From the NCBI RefSeq assembly GCF_025938155.1, contig NZ_JAPCZG010000012.1:1-64000 (forward strand): DNA of 64,000 bases. The letters are read 5' to 3'. The DNA is from Novosphingobium sp. KCTC 2891 (GTDB lineage Bacteria; Pseudomonadota; Alphaproteobacteria; Sphingomonadales; Sphingomonadaceae). Within the stretch, counting starts at the first letter, position 1. Each line of letters begins with the position of its first letter. Positions 7,969 to 16,625 of the stretch are shown here, piece after piece. The translations under genes were made by a program, and so were the position numbers. Under the pieces are notes generated by a model. It was given only the letters and a program-made list of their open reading frames with translations. It made no database searches and was not told the origin of the DNA.

Positions 7969-8874
7969 ATGCCCCGACCCATAGACATCTACGACCAGGA
8001 TGATCTCGCCAGCCTCAGCCATGACATGCCCGGACTCCCGACAGCGCAAGAAATCGACCGTTTGATCGATCACCAATTTCTGCAGACGGTGCTGCCACGG
8101 CTGTCGCCCCGCGAAGAGCGCGTCATCCGGATGCGCTTTGGTCTCGGCGGTCTTGGCGAGCACACCCTTTGCGAGATCGGTGCAGATCTCAATATCGGCA
8201 AGGAAGCGGTACGGCGCATCGAGATGAAGGCGCTGCGGCGCCTGCGGTGGTACGCCTGCCGGGCTTTCCCCGAACGGGCTGCACGGGCAGGGTTCGAGAG
8301 CAAGCCTGGACCGGTGCCTCAAACGCGTATTGCTGCGCCAGCAGTCGCGACAACGCCGCCGGTCCGTCGAAAGAGCCAGGACAGGCATGTTCGGATTGAC
8401 CGCAAGTGTGAGCCTTCAACGCAAGAGCCACCGCTGGTCTCAGGTATCGTTCTGTCAGTGCTTTGTAGTGCCTACGTGGCGGCGCTCGGCCTCAACACGA
8501 CCATTGTCTATCAAGTGGCGGCTCAGCTTGGCGTAGCGGGGGCATTGCTGCTGTGCTGCGGAGGGGGTTTCCTCGGGTTCAGCCTTGCAATGACGCTGCC
8601 GATCATGCTGCGCGACTTTCCGGTCGATCCCGAACGCATCCGACGAGGCGACGGTCTCTTCTATATGCTATTCGCTGCTTTGGTGGGCGGCGCCGGCCTG
8701 AGCGATCCGGTTCAGACCTTCCTGCACGGCCTGGTCGTGGCAACGCCGCCCCGTTTCCAGAACGGGACGCCAGCGATAGTTCACTGGTTCTCTGGCCTCA
8801 TCCTGCTGTTCTGCCCCGTCTACTTGTGGAGTTATCACCAGCGGGAGCATAGACTCCGCCGGTTGCAACGGTGA
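7969..8874 (+). CDS. Sigma-70 region-4 domain joined to a multi-span membrane domain, 301 aa
   Basis: Residues about 43-93 (LPRLSPREERVIRMRFGLGG ... to ALRRLR) closely follow region 4 of primary sigma factors, including the helix-turn-helix EIGADLNIGKEAVRRIEMKA that would contact a -35 element. No region 2 is present, so it cannot be a complete sigma factor. After a basic linker (about 98-150) come several hydrophobic segments (about 155-175, 185-213, 228-258 and 270-288), predicting a membrane-anchored C-terminal domain. The ATG at 7969 has an AGGAG-type ribosome site about 7 bases upstream. This is either a membrane-tethered transcription factor or a natural fusion. I know of no named family with this architecture. 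Confidence 0.7.
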   Translation: MPRPIDIYDQDDLASLSHDMPGLPTAQEIDRLIDHQFLQTVLPRLSPREERVIRMRFGLGGLGEHTLCEIGADLNIGKEAVRRIEMKALRRLRWYACRAFPERAARAGFESKPGPVPQTRIAAPAVATTPPVRRKSQDRHVRIDRKCEPSTQEPPLVSGIVLSVLCSAYVAALGLNTTIVYQVAAQLGVAGALLLCCGGGFLGFSLAMTLPIMLRDFPVDPERIRRGDGLFYMLFAALVGGAGLSDPVQTFLHGLVVATPPRFQNGTPAIVHWFSGLILLFCPVYLWSYHQREHRLRRLQR

Positions 8875-9030
8875 CATCGAAATCCGAGGACAGCATACAA
8901 TCTGAAAAATGGCGGGACGTGGATGCTTTCCTTGCTATTGGGGGTTTTCGTGATTCCACGCTAGGAGCGGCGGTTTCCGATCGGGTGCGGTTCAGAAATT
9001 TCACCAAAATGGATTATTAAGCTACAAGTA

Positions 9031-9246
9031 ATGAACCAAAATCGCCGCCTTTCAACCAACACGATCGTCGGCACCATCGAGCATGGTCCTCGCGGCCCGA
9101 TTCTGCGTGACGATGACGGTGTGCGCTGGCGGCTCGGATTTGCTGACGGTCAAGTTCCCGATGGCCTCACGGGGCGGGTCAATGTGCGTGGACGCATCGT
9201 CGAGATCGACCGGATCGATGTCGACTATCTGGTAGGTGAAACATAA
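9031..9246 (+). CDS. Small beta-rich protein, 71 aa (DUF5818-like)
   Basis: The short sequence reads as alternating beta strands with glycines (GTIEHGPRGPILRDDDGVRW and GLTGRVNVRGRIVEIDRIDV), like a small OB/SH3-type barrel. I recall similar sequences annotated DUF5818 in sphingomonads, but I cannot confirm this here. No ribosome site stands out. It is a lone small gene between the sigma-like protein and another small gene, with no operon partner that suggests a job. Confidence 0.5.
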   Translation: MNQNRRLSTNTIVGTIEHGPRGPILRDDDGVRWRLGFADGQVPDGLTGRVNVRGRIVEIDRIDVDYLVGET

Positions 9247-9387
9247 CTTCCACGCTGCGACGAAATGGACGATGTTCGATTGAGCCAGCGGCCTGTATTT
9301 CGAACTGTCTGTCTCATTGAACTATGGGCAACTACTCGGTTCGCACCATTCCCGACACATTATTCTGGCAATTTACGTGTTGAAGCG

Positions 9388-9416
9388 TTGACAGAAAGTC
9401 CCGTCTCAACAAAGAC
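9388..9416 (+). promoter_or_regulatory. Possible promoter of the 69-aa gene
   Basis: A perfect -35 hexamer TTGACA (9388-9393) is followed after 17 bases by a poor -10 (AAAGAC), about 30 bases before the ATG at 9448. The -35 box and spacing fit, but the -10 is weak. Confidence 0.3.
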
Positions 9417-9447
9417 TTGTGTGAACAGGGGATTTCGGGGCACGACC

Positions 9448-9657
9448 ATGGCGATTGAGCGGCTTCCGATCAGCCGGAACGCGCTGGATATCATCATCAG
9501 CGATGCCAGGGACTTGCTCGATACGCTTGAAGCCGCCGGTCTGGAACAGGCGGCAACAATCATGGCGAGCGTCGTCGAGCAGCTGGTCTGTGACAGAACG
9601 GGACTGTCCGGAACCTCCGGCTTCATGTTCAAGGCGGATGATTCACCGGCAAGCTAG
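9448..9657 (+). CDS. Hypothetical helical protein, 69 aa
   Basis: Short mostly helical protein (core: DARDLLDTLEAAGLEQAATI) with no membrane segment or cysteine motif apart from one Cys. I chose the ATG at 9448 rather than the longer upstream reading because the upstream residues are low in coding character and a TTGACA box lies in them. It ends 6 bases before the convergent GntR gene. Function unknown. Confidence 0.5.
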   Translation: MAIERLPISRNALDIIISDARDLLDTLEAAGLEQAATIMASVVEQLVCDRTGLSGTSGFMFKADDSPAS

Positions 9658-9663
9658 GCGTGA

Positions 9664-10533
9664 CTAGGACAGTGGCGCACCAAACGCGATCGTCCGGCCA
9701 TCGGCTGCGGGCTCGCGCGTTCCCTGCCCGAAAGTGCGGCCATTGATCGCGATCGTCTGGTCCATGCGGCGGATATTGGCGACCGGCGGCGCGTCGCGTG
9801 CCACGAGACTGTCGATCGCGGCGAGAACCGCCTCGCGCGAGGAATAAACGTCCTCGCGCATCAGCAGCCGAGCCATCGATGAAGAGCGTTCGGCAATCGC
9901 TGCGGCAATCTTGCGGTGAGTGCGCGCCGAATGTTCGCCGTCTTCGCCATGCTGTGACCAGACGATCAGCCGGTGGAGCGCATTGGGCAGGACGAGGCAG
10001 ATCATCTCCGCAAGCTGCGGTATCCTCGCCATTTTCCTGACCTCAAGATGGAACGCGAGATTTGAAAGCGTGACGCGCTCGAGATCGTCTGGATTGACCG
10101 GTGATACATCCCCCGCATTGCCCACCAGGCTTTGGAGCCAGGAAATCTGCGCCTCGCTCGCGCGTTCGGCGGCGCGGGCCGCTGCGATTGCCTCGAGCGA
10201 GGCCCGCATGTCATATAGGTCTGTGATTTCGGCTCTTGTCCAGGTCCGTACCGTGAATTCACCGCGTCCGTGCCGGGACAGGTAACCTTCCGCGACAAGC
10301 GCGCCGAGCGCGTCGGCGGCCATGACGGGACGGCAGTCGTATACTTCGCAGACCTGGTCCTTGCTGATAATCTGGCCAGGCAGGTAGTGGGCAGCAAGCA
10401 CCCCGAACCTCAGTTCGAGGAAAATCCTTTCGACAAGAGATTGCGCCTTCGCCAATCGATCGTCCCCAAGGGGAAAGCAGTCCCGCCCCGTTGCATGTTG
10501 GCTACATAGCACAAACCCTTTAGAATTTTCCAA
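9664..10533 (-). CDS. GntR-family transcriptional regulator with FCD domain, 289 aa
   Basis: The N-terminal part has a winged helix-turn-helix (about residues 28-95: LVERIFLELRFGVLAAHYLP, then SKDQVCEVYDCRPVMAADAL and the wing LVAEGYLSRHGRGEFTVRTW). It is followed by an all-helical FCD ligand-binding domain containing TRAEITDLYDMRASLEAIAA, the usual opening of FadR-type C-terminal domains. Such regulators usually sense carboxylic acids. It diverges from a second FCD-like gene, with a perfect palindrome between them that is a plausible shared operator. The target pathway is not obvious because the neighbours are unknown genes. Confidence 0.8.
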   Translation of the reverse strand: MENSKGFVLCSQHATGRDCFPLGDDRLAKAQSLVERIFLELRFGVLAAHYLPGQIISKDQVCEVYDCRPVMAADALGALVAEGYLSRHGRGEFTVRTWTRAEITDLYDMRASLEAIAAARAAERASEAQISWLQSLVGNAGDVSPVNPDDLERVTLSNLAFHLEVRKMARIPQLAEMICLVLPNALHRLIVWSQHGEDGEHSARTHRKIAAAIAERSSSMARLLMREDVYSSREAVLAAIDSLVARDAPPVANIRRMDQTIAINGRTFGQGTREPAADGRTIAFGAPLS

Positions 10534-10542
10534 TCAGGATGG

Positions 10543-10557
10543 TTCGGACTATCCGAA
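10543..10557. promoter_or_regulatory. Perfect palindromic operator between two GntR/FCD genes
   Basis: TTCGGA-CTA-TCCGAA is an exact 6-3-6 inverted repeat lying in the 31-bp gap between two divergent genes. It sits 10 bases from the start of the GntR gene and 8 bases from the start of the other. Likely an autoregulatory binding site; which protein binds it is inferred. Confidence 0.6.
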
Positions 10558-10564
10558 GGATGCG

Positions 10565-11314
10565 ATGTCGGAGGGCGGACAAAAGGTGACAAGGTCAAAG
10601 CCAAGGCCGCTTGGAGGGATTACTTGCCCTGCACCGCGCGTCTTTGCCGTGCTGCGCGAGCCCCGCAAACGGCGTAGATTCGACCATGCAAGCCAGATAC
10701 CCGGACTCGATGATCTACCGGAGGCCGGGGCACTCTCACTTGCTGATGAACTTCTCGAGCTTGGTCTCCTCGCCCGGGACCACGGCCGCTACACGATCAT
10801 CGACTGGACCATCGATCGCATCGTCGAACACCTGGCGCTTGCTGGCGCAATCCATGCGATGGCGGCTGCCGAGGCCGCATTGCGTGCCAATACAACCGAC
10901 TTCACAAACCTCGCCGCGATCCACGCGGCACTGCGCGGCCTTGATGCCGATGAGCCTGCGAACCTGCTCGGGGGCGCTTACCTCGACTACCAGTTCCACC
11001 TCGAACTGGTCCGCCTTGGCGGCAATCAGACGGCCTGGGCGAGCTATGCCAAGGCGATTCCACCCGCTGTGTGGATCGCCGGCGCAAACTACTTCGAGCT
11101 CGACGAGGCGCGCAGTTCGCTCGCTGAGCACGAGAGGCTCATCGACTACATGAAGGCGGGCGATACGCTGCGCGCCCGCGATGCGGCGGCGTTCCATCTC
11201 GAGGAAGCCGCGGCGCAGATCCGGCGGGCCGGGGAAGCGCGGATCGAGAGCTATCCTTCTGGGGCGGATAGCCTGCTCACTTCAATGTCATTCGGCATCG
11301 AGGGCGGCGGGTGA
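10565..11314 (+). CDS. FCD-domain protein related to GntR regulators, degenerate N-terminus, 249 aa
   Basis: The C-terminal ~150 residues match the helical FCD fold, starting after a wing-like stretch LLELGLLARDHGRYTIIDWT and continuing into TIDRIVEHLALAGAIHAMAA, parallel to its divergent neighbour. The region before it is short and basic (KPRPLGG, REPRKRRRF) and lacks a convincing recognition helix, so DNA binding may be weakened or lost. An AAGGA ribosome site lies just before the ATG. It could be a diverged paralogue that modulates the adjacent GntR protein by mixed dimers, or simply a divergent regulator; the sequence does not decide. Confidence 0.6.
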   Translation: MSEGGQKVTRSKPRPLGGITCPAPRVFAVLREPRKRRRFDHASQIPGLDDLPEAGALSLADELLELGLLARDHGRYTIIDWTIDRIVEHLALAGAIHAMAAAEAALRANTTDFTNLAAIHAALRGLDADEPANLLGGAYLDYQFHLELVRLGGNQTAWASYAKAIPPAVWIAGANYFELDEARSSLAEHERLIDYMKAGDTLRARDAAAFHLEEAAAQIRRAGEARIESYPSGADSLLTSMSFGIEGGG

Positions 11315-11354
11315 CCAACCGCCGTGCTGGGTGTGCCCTGCGGAGTCCGAAACC

Positions 11355-11723
11355 ATGCAAACCCTCGGTGAAGAAGAATGGCGCCAGGTCGCTCTCTCGC
11401 TCGTCCAGCTCTGCGTGAGAAACACAGAACTGGAAAACCTTCATTCCGGCATTTTCCCTGCGAGTGAATCTGGTGACTATACCGACGTCAAGGTCGTGTC
11501 CCCTTACGGAGAGATTCCCTGGACGAATCTTTCCCGCATTTCCGATGCCGAAATGCGCGAATTGATGATTGAGATCACGAACAAGGTCTTCACCTATCTG
11601 ATGAACATCGACGCGCTCGCCAATGTACACACCACCCGCAAGTGGCAAAGTCCTCAACTTGACGCCAGGCTTGCGGCTACAGCTGCTCGCTACCGGCAGC
11701 ATTTGTCCAAAGATCCAACCTGA
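11355..11723 (+). CDS. Hypothetical protein, 122 aa
   Basis: Soluble protein with an N-terminal helix (EEEWRQVALSLVQLCVRNTE) and a C-terminal region predicted helical. No signal peptide, membrane span or known motif is seen. The ATG at 11355 has a GGAG about 10 bases upstream; upstream codons in the same frame overlap the FCD gene and are unlikely to be used. It lies 40 bases downstream of the FCD gene, so the two may be cotranscribed. Function unknown. Confidence 0.5.
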   Translation: MQTLGEEEWRQVALSLVQLCVRNTELENLHSGIFPASESGDYTDVKVVSPYGEIPWTNLSRISDAEMRELMIEITNKVFTYLMNIDALANVHTTRKWQSPQLDARLAATAARYRQHLSKDPT

Positions 11724-11893
11724 GCCTTTGGATTTGAAGCGGCCGAGGCATCCGTTTCCCTTTCTTCAGCGCCCTGGCGCTGCGAGAGCGTGAGGGGGTT
11801 CGATGGTGTCGCGGGGGGCTCCAATTGTTCCTGGCACATGATTGAAAAGACAGTCCGTTCGGGGTAATCATGGCCGGGGCGAGGAGACCCTCG

Positions 11894-12091
11894 ATGGACC
11901 ATGACCACTATGGACTGGATGGAACCCCAATCTATTCTCAAGGGGTAGACGTGGACCCCGTAACGGGCGAGCCGCTCGGTGGACAAGGGGCAAGCGGCCG
12001 GTTCGCCTTCGAGCCCAACACAATCGTGTTTGCGGTTCTCGCAGTGAGCTTCGTGGTCTTCATCGTGATCGAAGCCCGCATCTTCGGATAA
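11894..12091 (+). CDS. Small tail-anchored membrane protein, 65 aa
   Basis: An acidic, Asp/Gly-rich N-terminus (MDHDHYGLDGTPIYSQGVDV) is followed by one C-terminal hydrophobic segment (about residues 40-62, IVFAVLAVSFVVFIVIEARI), which predicts a single-span protein with its N-terminus outside the membrane. GAGGAG lies 7 bases before the chosen ATG. The stop is 3 bases from the convergent end of traG. No family recognised; a plasmid envelope protein is plausible. Confidence 0.55.
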   Translation: MDHDHYGLDGTPIYSQGVDVDPVTGEPLGGQGASGRFAFEPNTIVFAVLAVSFVVFIVIEARIFG

Positions 12092-12094
12092 CTG

Positions 12095-15000
12095 TCAGGT
12101 TCGACGTTTGGCAACGTGGAGGTGATCCCTGGCGGGATCGTCAGGGAACCGCTCGAAGTCGACGGCATAAGCGCTTCCCAAGCGCCCCTGGACCTTGGCG
12201 GCCCATTGCTCACCCTGCTCATTCGAGATGTTGTTGCCGCGAAAATCGAGCGCGCGATCGTCGTAATGGGCTGACCCTGCCTTGTGCTGGGAGCTGTCAT
12301 TGCCCGAGGTCACCACTGGCGTGGGCAGGCCAAGGGCGCGCGCTTCCTCGGCGACAACGCCCATCGCCGGAACCAGCGCGCCATCCATATGGCCGAGGCG
12401 CGCCCCGGGCTTGACCTTTATGCCAAGATCCTTGGCAAGAGCAGCGCCGTCGACCGGCCCATGGGGAACGGCCATGACGGTCCCGCCTTCGAGCGGCGAC
12501 GGCACAAGCGCGGGGGTATCAGGTTCGGCGGGCAGGCGCGGCGTGCCCGGCATACCGAGGTCACCGTTCGATCCCAGTGCCCCTGACCCCGCGATCACCG
12601 CGACGTCGCTCAGCTCGTTGATGCGATGGGCGCGAAGATCGCCCATCAGGTCGTCCATGAGATAGGCAATGGCCTGGTCGCGGCGCGAAAGGTCGCGGTA
12701 GTCGAGCCGCGGGTTGGACAAGTCCGGCAGATGCCATTCGGGATGCTCGCGCTGGAGTGTCTCGTAGCGATCCTGGATGAGGTTGGACATGTCGCTCGAC
12801 ACCTGGAAGCCATGCGTCTCGGCGTAGCTCGCCTCCGACATCATCCGGCTGCCGATCTCGCGGTAGCGCGCGGCAGCAGCCCGCCGCTCCTCGGCTTCCG
12901 AGGTGCGCCAGTCGGTTCCATCGGTGTTGGTGCGCGAGTGCGAATGATCGGTGTAATCCGAACTCTGGTTGTAGGTGCCCGACGACTGGACATCGCCGCT
13001 GGAGCCGCTGACAACCACGCGGTCGCTGGTCTCGTCCGACTTGTCGGTCCCTCGGGTGGTCTGATTGGTCGAGGAACGCTCTGACGAGGCTCGCGAATCT
13101 TCCCCCCATTCCTTCCGGCCGTAGCCATTTACGCTTAGCGATCCCGAGAGGCCCGCGCCCTTCCCCCCCTTTGTCGTGCCACCGCTATCTCCGGCTCTTG
13201 GCGTGCTGCCACCGAGCCTGCCGCCCAGTCCGAGTGAGTAGCCGAAAGTGCGGTTCTCGAAGTCTGAGTAATTCCTGCTGTTCCCCTCGCGCAGGATCAG
13301 GTCGTTGTTGGTGACCTCGCGGGTAGAACTGCCCGAGGCGCCTTCGACGACCACATTGCCCCCGACATTGTGCGTGTCCGAGGCCCGCGAGCCGTTCTCG
13401 CGGCGCGAGCCCGATACATCGCTGGTCGCGGTGACCGCGCTGCCGAACCGGCCCTTCGAACTGCTCCAACTGGTCGAGGTACCGTTCTCGATTTTGTCGG
13501 CCTCGTTCATGTACCACTGGCCTTGCGAGCGCAGGTCCGAGGCGTAGCCCCGCGTCATGGTCGGCTTGAACGGTAGCTGCGAGATCGCGGCATTGGTGTC
13601 GATCACCGTATGGCCCGAGCCATATTCGTTGAACATGCGGCCATCGGCTTCGCGGAAACCCGAGTGCGCGCTGCCCGCGAGCAGGTTCGGCGCCGTGTTC
13701 CACTGCGACATCTGGCGGTTGTCGGCATTGAGGTTGCCGTAGCTGACGTCGCCATAGGCATAGTTGCCCGTGGTCCGCTCGAGCGCAGCGGCATCCGAAC
13801 CCGCCTGGACCGGCGCGAGCATCGAGCCGAGGTTGTTGGCGACCGACATGGTGCCACGCATCACCATCAGCGCCAGCACCGGCACCGACATCATCAGGAA
13901 CCCCGCCATTGTAGCGACGTCCTGGTTCACCGCATCGATCCCCGCCCAGTTGGCGAGGTTCACGCTGCCGGCGGCAAGCGCATTGGTCTGGCTGGCGAGC
14001 CGGTCCATGATGAACGAGTGGATGAGGACGTAGATCGGTCCCCAGGCCGAAAGGTAGAAGAATCCCGAGAAATAGCCCTTGAGCGTCGCGATCCCGGTGC
14101 GCGGGAAGAGCAGCAGCGGAAAGACGATCGGGAACAGCGCATAGAACACCACGGTCAGCACGACGCCAAGCACCGGTATCCAGATCAGCCCCTGCTCGGC
14201 CGCGGTCGTCATCGCGTTACGGGTCTGGGTGTCCGCGCGCTGCAGCGCGAAGGAATCCGCGTCTGCATTTCCAAAATCGAGCTGCGCGGCCTCGAAGGCA
14301 TCGACCATGCTCTTCTGCTTGAAGAACTGGTTCCGGGTCATCGCCGTGCCGGTCAGGAGCTGCGAGACCACCGGTACATCGGCGGCGAGCTTGGCCCCGG
14401 CGGCGGCCTGGGTGAGCTTGGGATACATGGTGTGGGCAAAGGGCAGCGCGTAGGCGTTGATTTGCGCATCCCACTGGTTGTTGATCAGCGTCCAGGCCTC
14501 AGCGCAGGTCTTGCCCTCGATATCGACGGTGCCCGCGCCGGTATCGGTCAGGTACTTCATCCCCCGATTGGTCGCGGCATTGACCCCGAGCTCGGCCCAG
14601 AGATCGGGCGCTTCGCTGAGCAGTTTCAAACTCTTGGTGCCGAGCAGGATATCGTAATAGGTACACTGCTTGAGATAGCCGTCGACGTTTGCCTTGAAGA
14701 CCGGATCGCGGATCTCGAAGCCGCGGACCTTGTCCCACATCCGCGCACCGTAGACGAAGCCGCCGGTCGAGTAATTGAGCGCGGCGGGCATGACAAAGAC
14801 GGTCTCGGCGGTGCGGGTCAGGTAGTCGCTGACCTGGCTGGTGAACGAGGCCATCGCGGCAAGCCCGATCGGCACATTGGCAACGGTGGCCGGCGCTAAC
14901 CCCGGATTGACGCGGTCGGTGACCTTCACCGTCACGGTCGGAACCATCAGCACGAGATAGATGAGCGTCGACTGGATGAACCAACGAAACCAGGCCCGCC

Positions 15001-15160
15001 AGTCGAGATCCATGGCGGTGACGAGCAGCGCGTAGATCAGCCCTATCACCATGCACACGCGGATCAGCGCCTTGAACCCGCCCGAGCCGGTCCACGCGGC
15101 GATCGCATTGAAGGTGTTGACGAGGTAGTCGCCGCCCCCGACCGTGAAGACCTCGAGCAT
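12095..15160 (-). CDS. traG: F-type conjugal transfer protein TraG with C-terminal M15-like domain, 1021 aa
   Basis: Mating-pair stabilisation protein of F-type transfer systems. The N-terminal ~480 residues match the TraG-N domain, with several membrane segments near residues 30-65, 330-380 and 415-445. A long Ser/Gly/Asn-rich periplasmic region follows. The last ~110 residues contain SAHYDDRALDFRGN and DHLHVAK, the His/Asp and His metal-ligand pattern of M15-type D-Ala peptidase folds, which F TraG is not known for. It is the last gene of the tra operon. The peptidase reading is from motifs only; it could also be a catalytically silent fold. Confidence 0.88.
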   Translation of the reverse strand: MLEVFTVGGGDYLVNTFNAIAAWTGSGGFKALIRVCMVIGLIYALLVTAMDLDWRAWFRWFIQSTLIYLVLMVPTVTVKVTDRVNPGLAPATVANVPIGLAAMASFTSQVSDYLTRTAETVFVMPAALNYSTGGFVYGARMWDKVRGFEIRDPVFKANVDGYLKQCTYYDILLGTKSLKLLSEAPDLWAELGVNAATNRGMKYLTDTGAGTVDIEGKTCAEAWTLINNQWDAQINAYALPFAHTMYPKLTQAAAGAKLAADVPVVSQLLTGTAMTRNQFFKQKSMVDAFEAAQLDFGNADADSFALQRADTQTRNAMTTAAEQGLIWIPVLGVVLTVVFYALFPIVFPLLLFPRTGIATLKGYFSGFFYLSAWGPIYVLIHSFIMDRLASQTNALAAGSVNLANWAGIDAVNQDVATMAGFLMMSVPVLALMVMRGTMSVANNLGSMLAPVQAGSDAAALERTTGNYAYGDVSYGNLNADNRQMSQWNTAPNLLAGSAHSGFREADGRMFNEYGSGHTVIDTNAAISQLPFKPTMTRGYASDLRSQGQWYMNEADKIENGTSTSWSSSKGRFGSAVTATSDVSGSRRENGSRASDTHNVGGNVVVEGASGSSTREVTNNDLILREGNSRNYSDFENRTFGYSLGLGGRLGGSTPRAGDSGGTTKGGKGAGLSGSLSVNGYGRKEWGEDSRASSERSSTNQTTRGTDKSDETSDRVVVSGSSGDVQSSGTYNQSSDYTDHSHSRTNTDGTDWRTSEAEERRAAAARYREIGSRMMSEASYAETHGFQVSSDMSNLIQDRYETLQREHPEWHLPDLSNPRLDYRDLSRRDQAIAYLMDDLMGDLRAHRINELSDVAVIAGSGALGSNGDLGMPGTPRLPAEPDTPALVPSPLEGGTVMAVPHGPVDGAALAKDLGIKVKPGARLGHMDGALVPAMGVVAEEARALGLPTPVVTSGNDSSQHKAGSAHYDDRALDFRGNNISNEQGEQWAAKVQGRLGSAYAVDFERFPDDPARDHLHVAKRRT

Positions 15161-15185
15161 GAGGGGTGCCTTCCTTCGTCGCGGT

Positions 15186-16625
15186 CTACTGGACCTGTTG
15201 GTTAAGTGTGCGTGAGAAGCGCAGCGCCGCCGACATCTGCGGGGAAAGCTGCGTGCGCAGGGTCTTCTCCAGCATCTGCGTGCGCTGGATCAGCGCGAAG
15301 GTCTGGTCGAAGCGCTGTGAGGTGCGCGCCGCGATCCCGAGGAAATTGCGCCGGGTCTCGTAAAGCCCCTCGCGCCACTCGCGTAAGCTATCCGCGTCAG
15401 CCCCGTTAAAGTCCGAGCGTGCGTTCACCGCCATGTCGATGAAGCGCATGGTCATGGTGGTGACGAGATCGACCGCGACAATTTCGGAGAGGTCGTTGAT
15501 CTCCTGCGCGGAAATGCCGAACTCGGCCGCGGCGCTTACCGTGATGATCTTGTAGACCGGCACGCTCGCCATGCCGAGCAACTGGACCTCGGCCGGGGTC
15601 AGCGAAGCGCCTGGATCGCGCACCTTCAGCGCCATGATCTCGATCAGGGTGCGCACCCGCGCCTTGATCGCCGCGTTGGGGCCGATCACCATGTCGGTCT
15701 CGGTGGGCGCCATGCACTTGGTGGTATCGCCCCCGCAGCTCCAGTACTTGTGCGGGGTAGCCGATGTGCCATCGAGCATGGCGCTGATCAGCGCCGGATC
15801 GGCGGGGCCGATGAACTGGACCCGCGGTTTGCCGCCCGAGCCTTGCGGATCGTAGATCACCGTGCCGACGAGCGTCATCAGGAACTCGCGGAACTGGGTG
15901 TCGAACCCGCCGTACTTCTTGCCGAGTGCCTCCCAGGTATAGTTGTTGGGCATCCCGGCCTGTTCCTTCATGTCCGGGTCGGAATTGGCAGCTTTAAGCG
16001 CCTCACGCTGGCCGCCGTTGTTGCATTGCTGGCGCGCGCGGGCCCAGTCGGAGACCGCGCCCTGGCTGTTGGCGATCGCCTCGCAGATCACCGAGGACGC
16101 CGTGTCGGTCTTGGGCCAGAGCCCGCCGACCAGCGCCTGCGCGGTCTCGCACGACGAGATGTTCATCTGGTTCATCTGCTGAACCTTCTGGGCAAGCTCA
16201 TCCATGACCTTGCCGATCTCGGGCGAAATCGTGTCGATCGCGAGCTTGAAGGCGAAGCCCAAGGCATTGTTGGCCGTGGCCTTGAGCATGGCGACGAGTT
16301 CGGCGGTGTTGATGAACGAGAAGCTCCCGGCAAAGAGGTCGATGCCGCCGCAGCCAGCGCGCGCATGGGGCAGCTGGATATTGAAGGGCTGGATGTTCTT
16401 CTGGGGGAAGCGCGACCAGACCGAACCCATCGAATAGTAGCCTGCCGACTGGCCCTGGTAGGCGCTGGGGCCGGTGACATTGGCCTGGGCGCCCATGTCC
16501 GACATGAAGCTCTGCATCTCGCCCTCGACGCCGGCCACGGCCGGTGTTGGCGACGCCAGCAGGACCGCCGCGCCGAGCACGGTGCCGAGCGCGCGGCGCG
16601 AGACCTGGTTGAGCCGCGCGCGCAT
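15186..16625 (-). CDS. traH: F-type conjugal transfer pilus assembly protein TraH, 479 aa
   Basis: Periplasmic protein needed for F-type pilus assembly and extension, acting with TraF, TraU, TraW and TrbI. A signal peptide is visible with cleavage probably after TPAVA (about residue 31). Length is near F TraH (458 aa). Internal features include GCGGIDLFAGSFSFINTAEL, a conserved-looking block in TraH proteins, and C-terminal helical heptads. Its ATG overlaps the traF stop by one base, and traG follows after 25 bases. Assignment rests on sequence character plus the strict tra gene order. Confidence 0.9.
   Translation of the reverse strand: MRARLNQVSRRALGTVLGAAVLLASPTPAVAGVEGEMQSFMSDMGAQANVTGPSAYQGQSAGYYSMGSVWSRFPQKNIQPFNIQLPHARAGCGGIDLFAGSFSFINTAELVAMLKATANNALGFAFKLAIDTISPEIGKVMDELAQKVQQMNQMNISSCETAQALVGGLWPKTDTASSVICEAIANSQGAVSDWARARQQCNNGGQREALKAANSDPDMKEQAGMPNNYTWEALGKKYGGFDTQFREFLMTLVGTVIYDPQGSGGKPRVQFIGPADPALISAMLDGTSATPHKYWSCGGDTTKCMAPTETDMVIGPNAAIKARVRTLIEIMALKVRDPGASLTPAEVQLLGMASVPVYKIITVSAAAEFGISAQEINDLSEIVAVDLVTTMTMRFIDMAVNARSDFNGADADSLREWREGLYETRRNFLGIAARTSQRFDQTFALIQRTQMLEKTLRTQLSPQMSAALRFSRTLNQQVQ

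Noticed and set aside
13610..14899. 429-aa plus-strand frame inside traG
   Set aside because: His/Arg/Gly-rich shadow of the traG frame, without conserved motifs.
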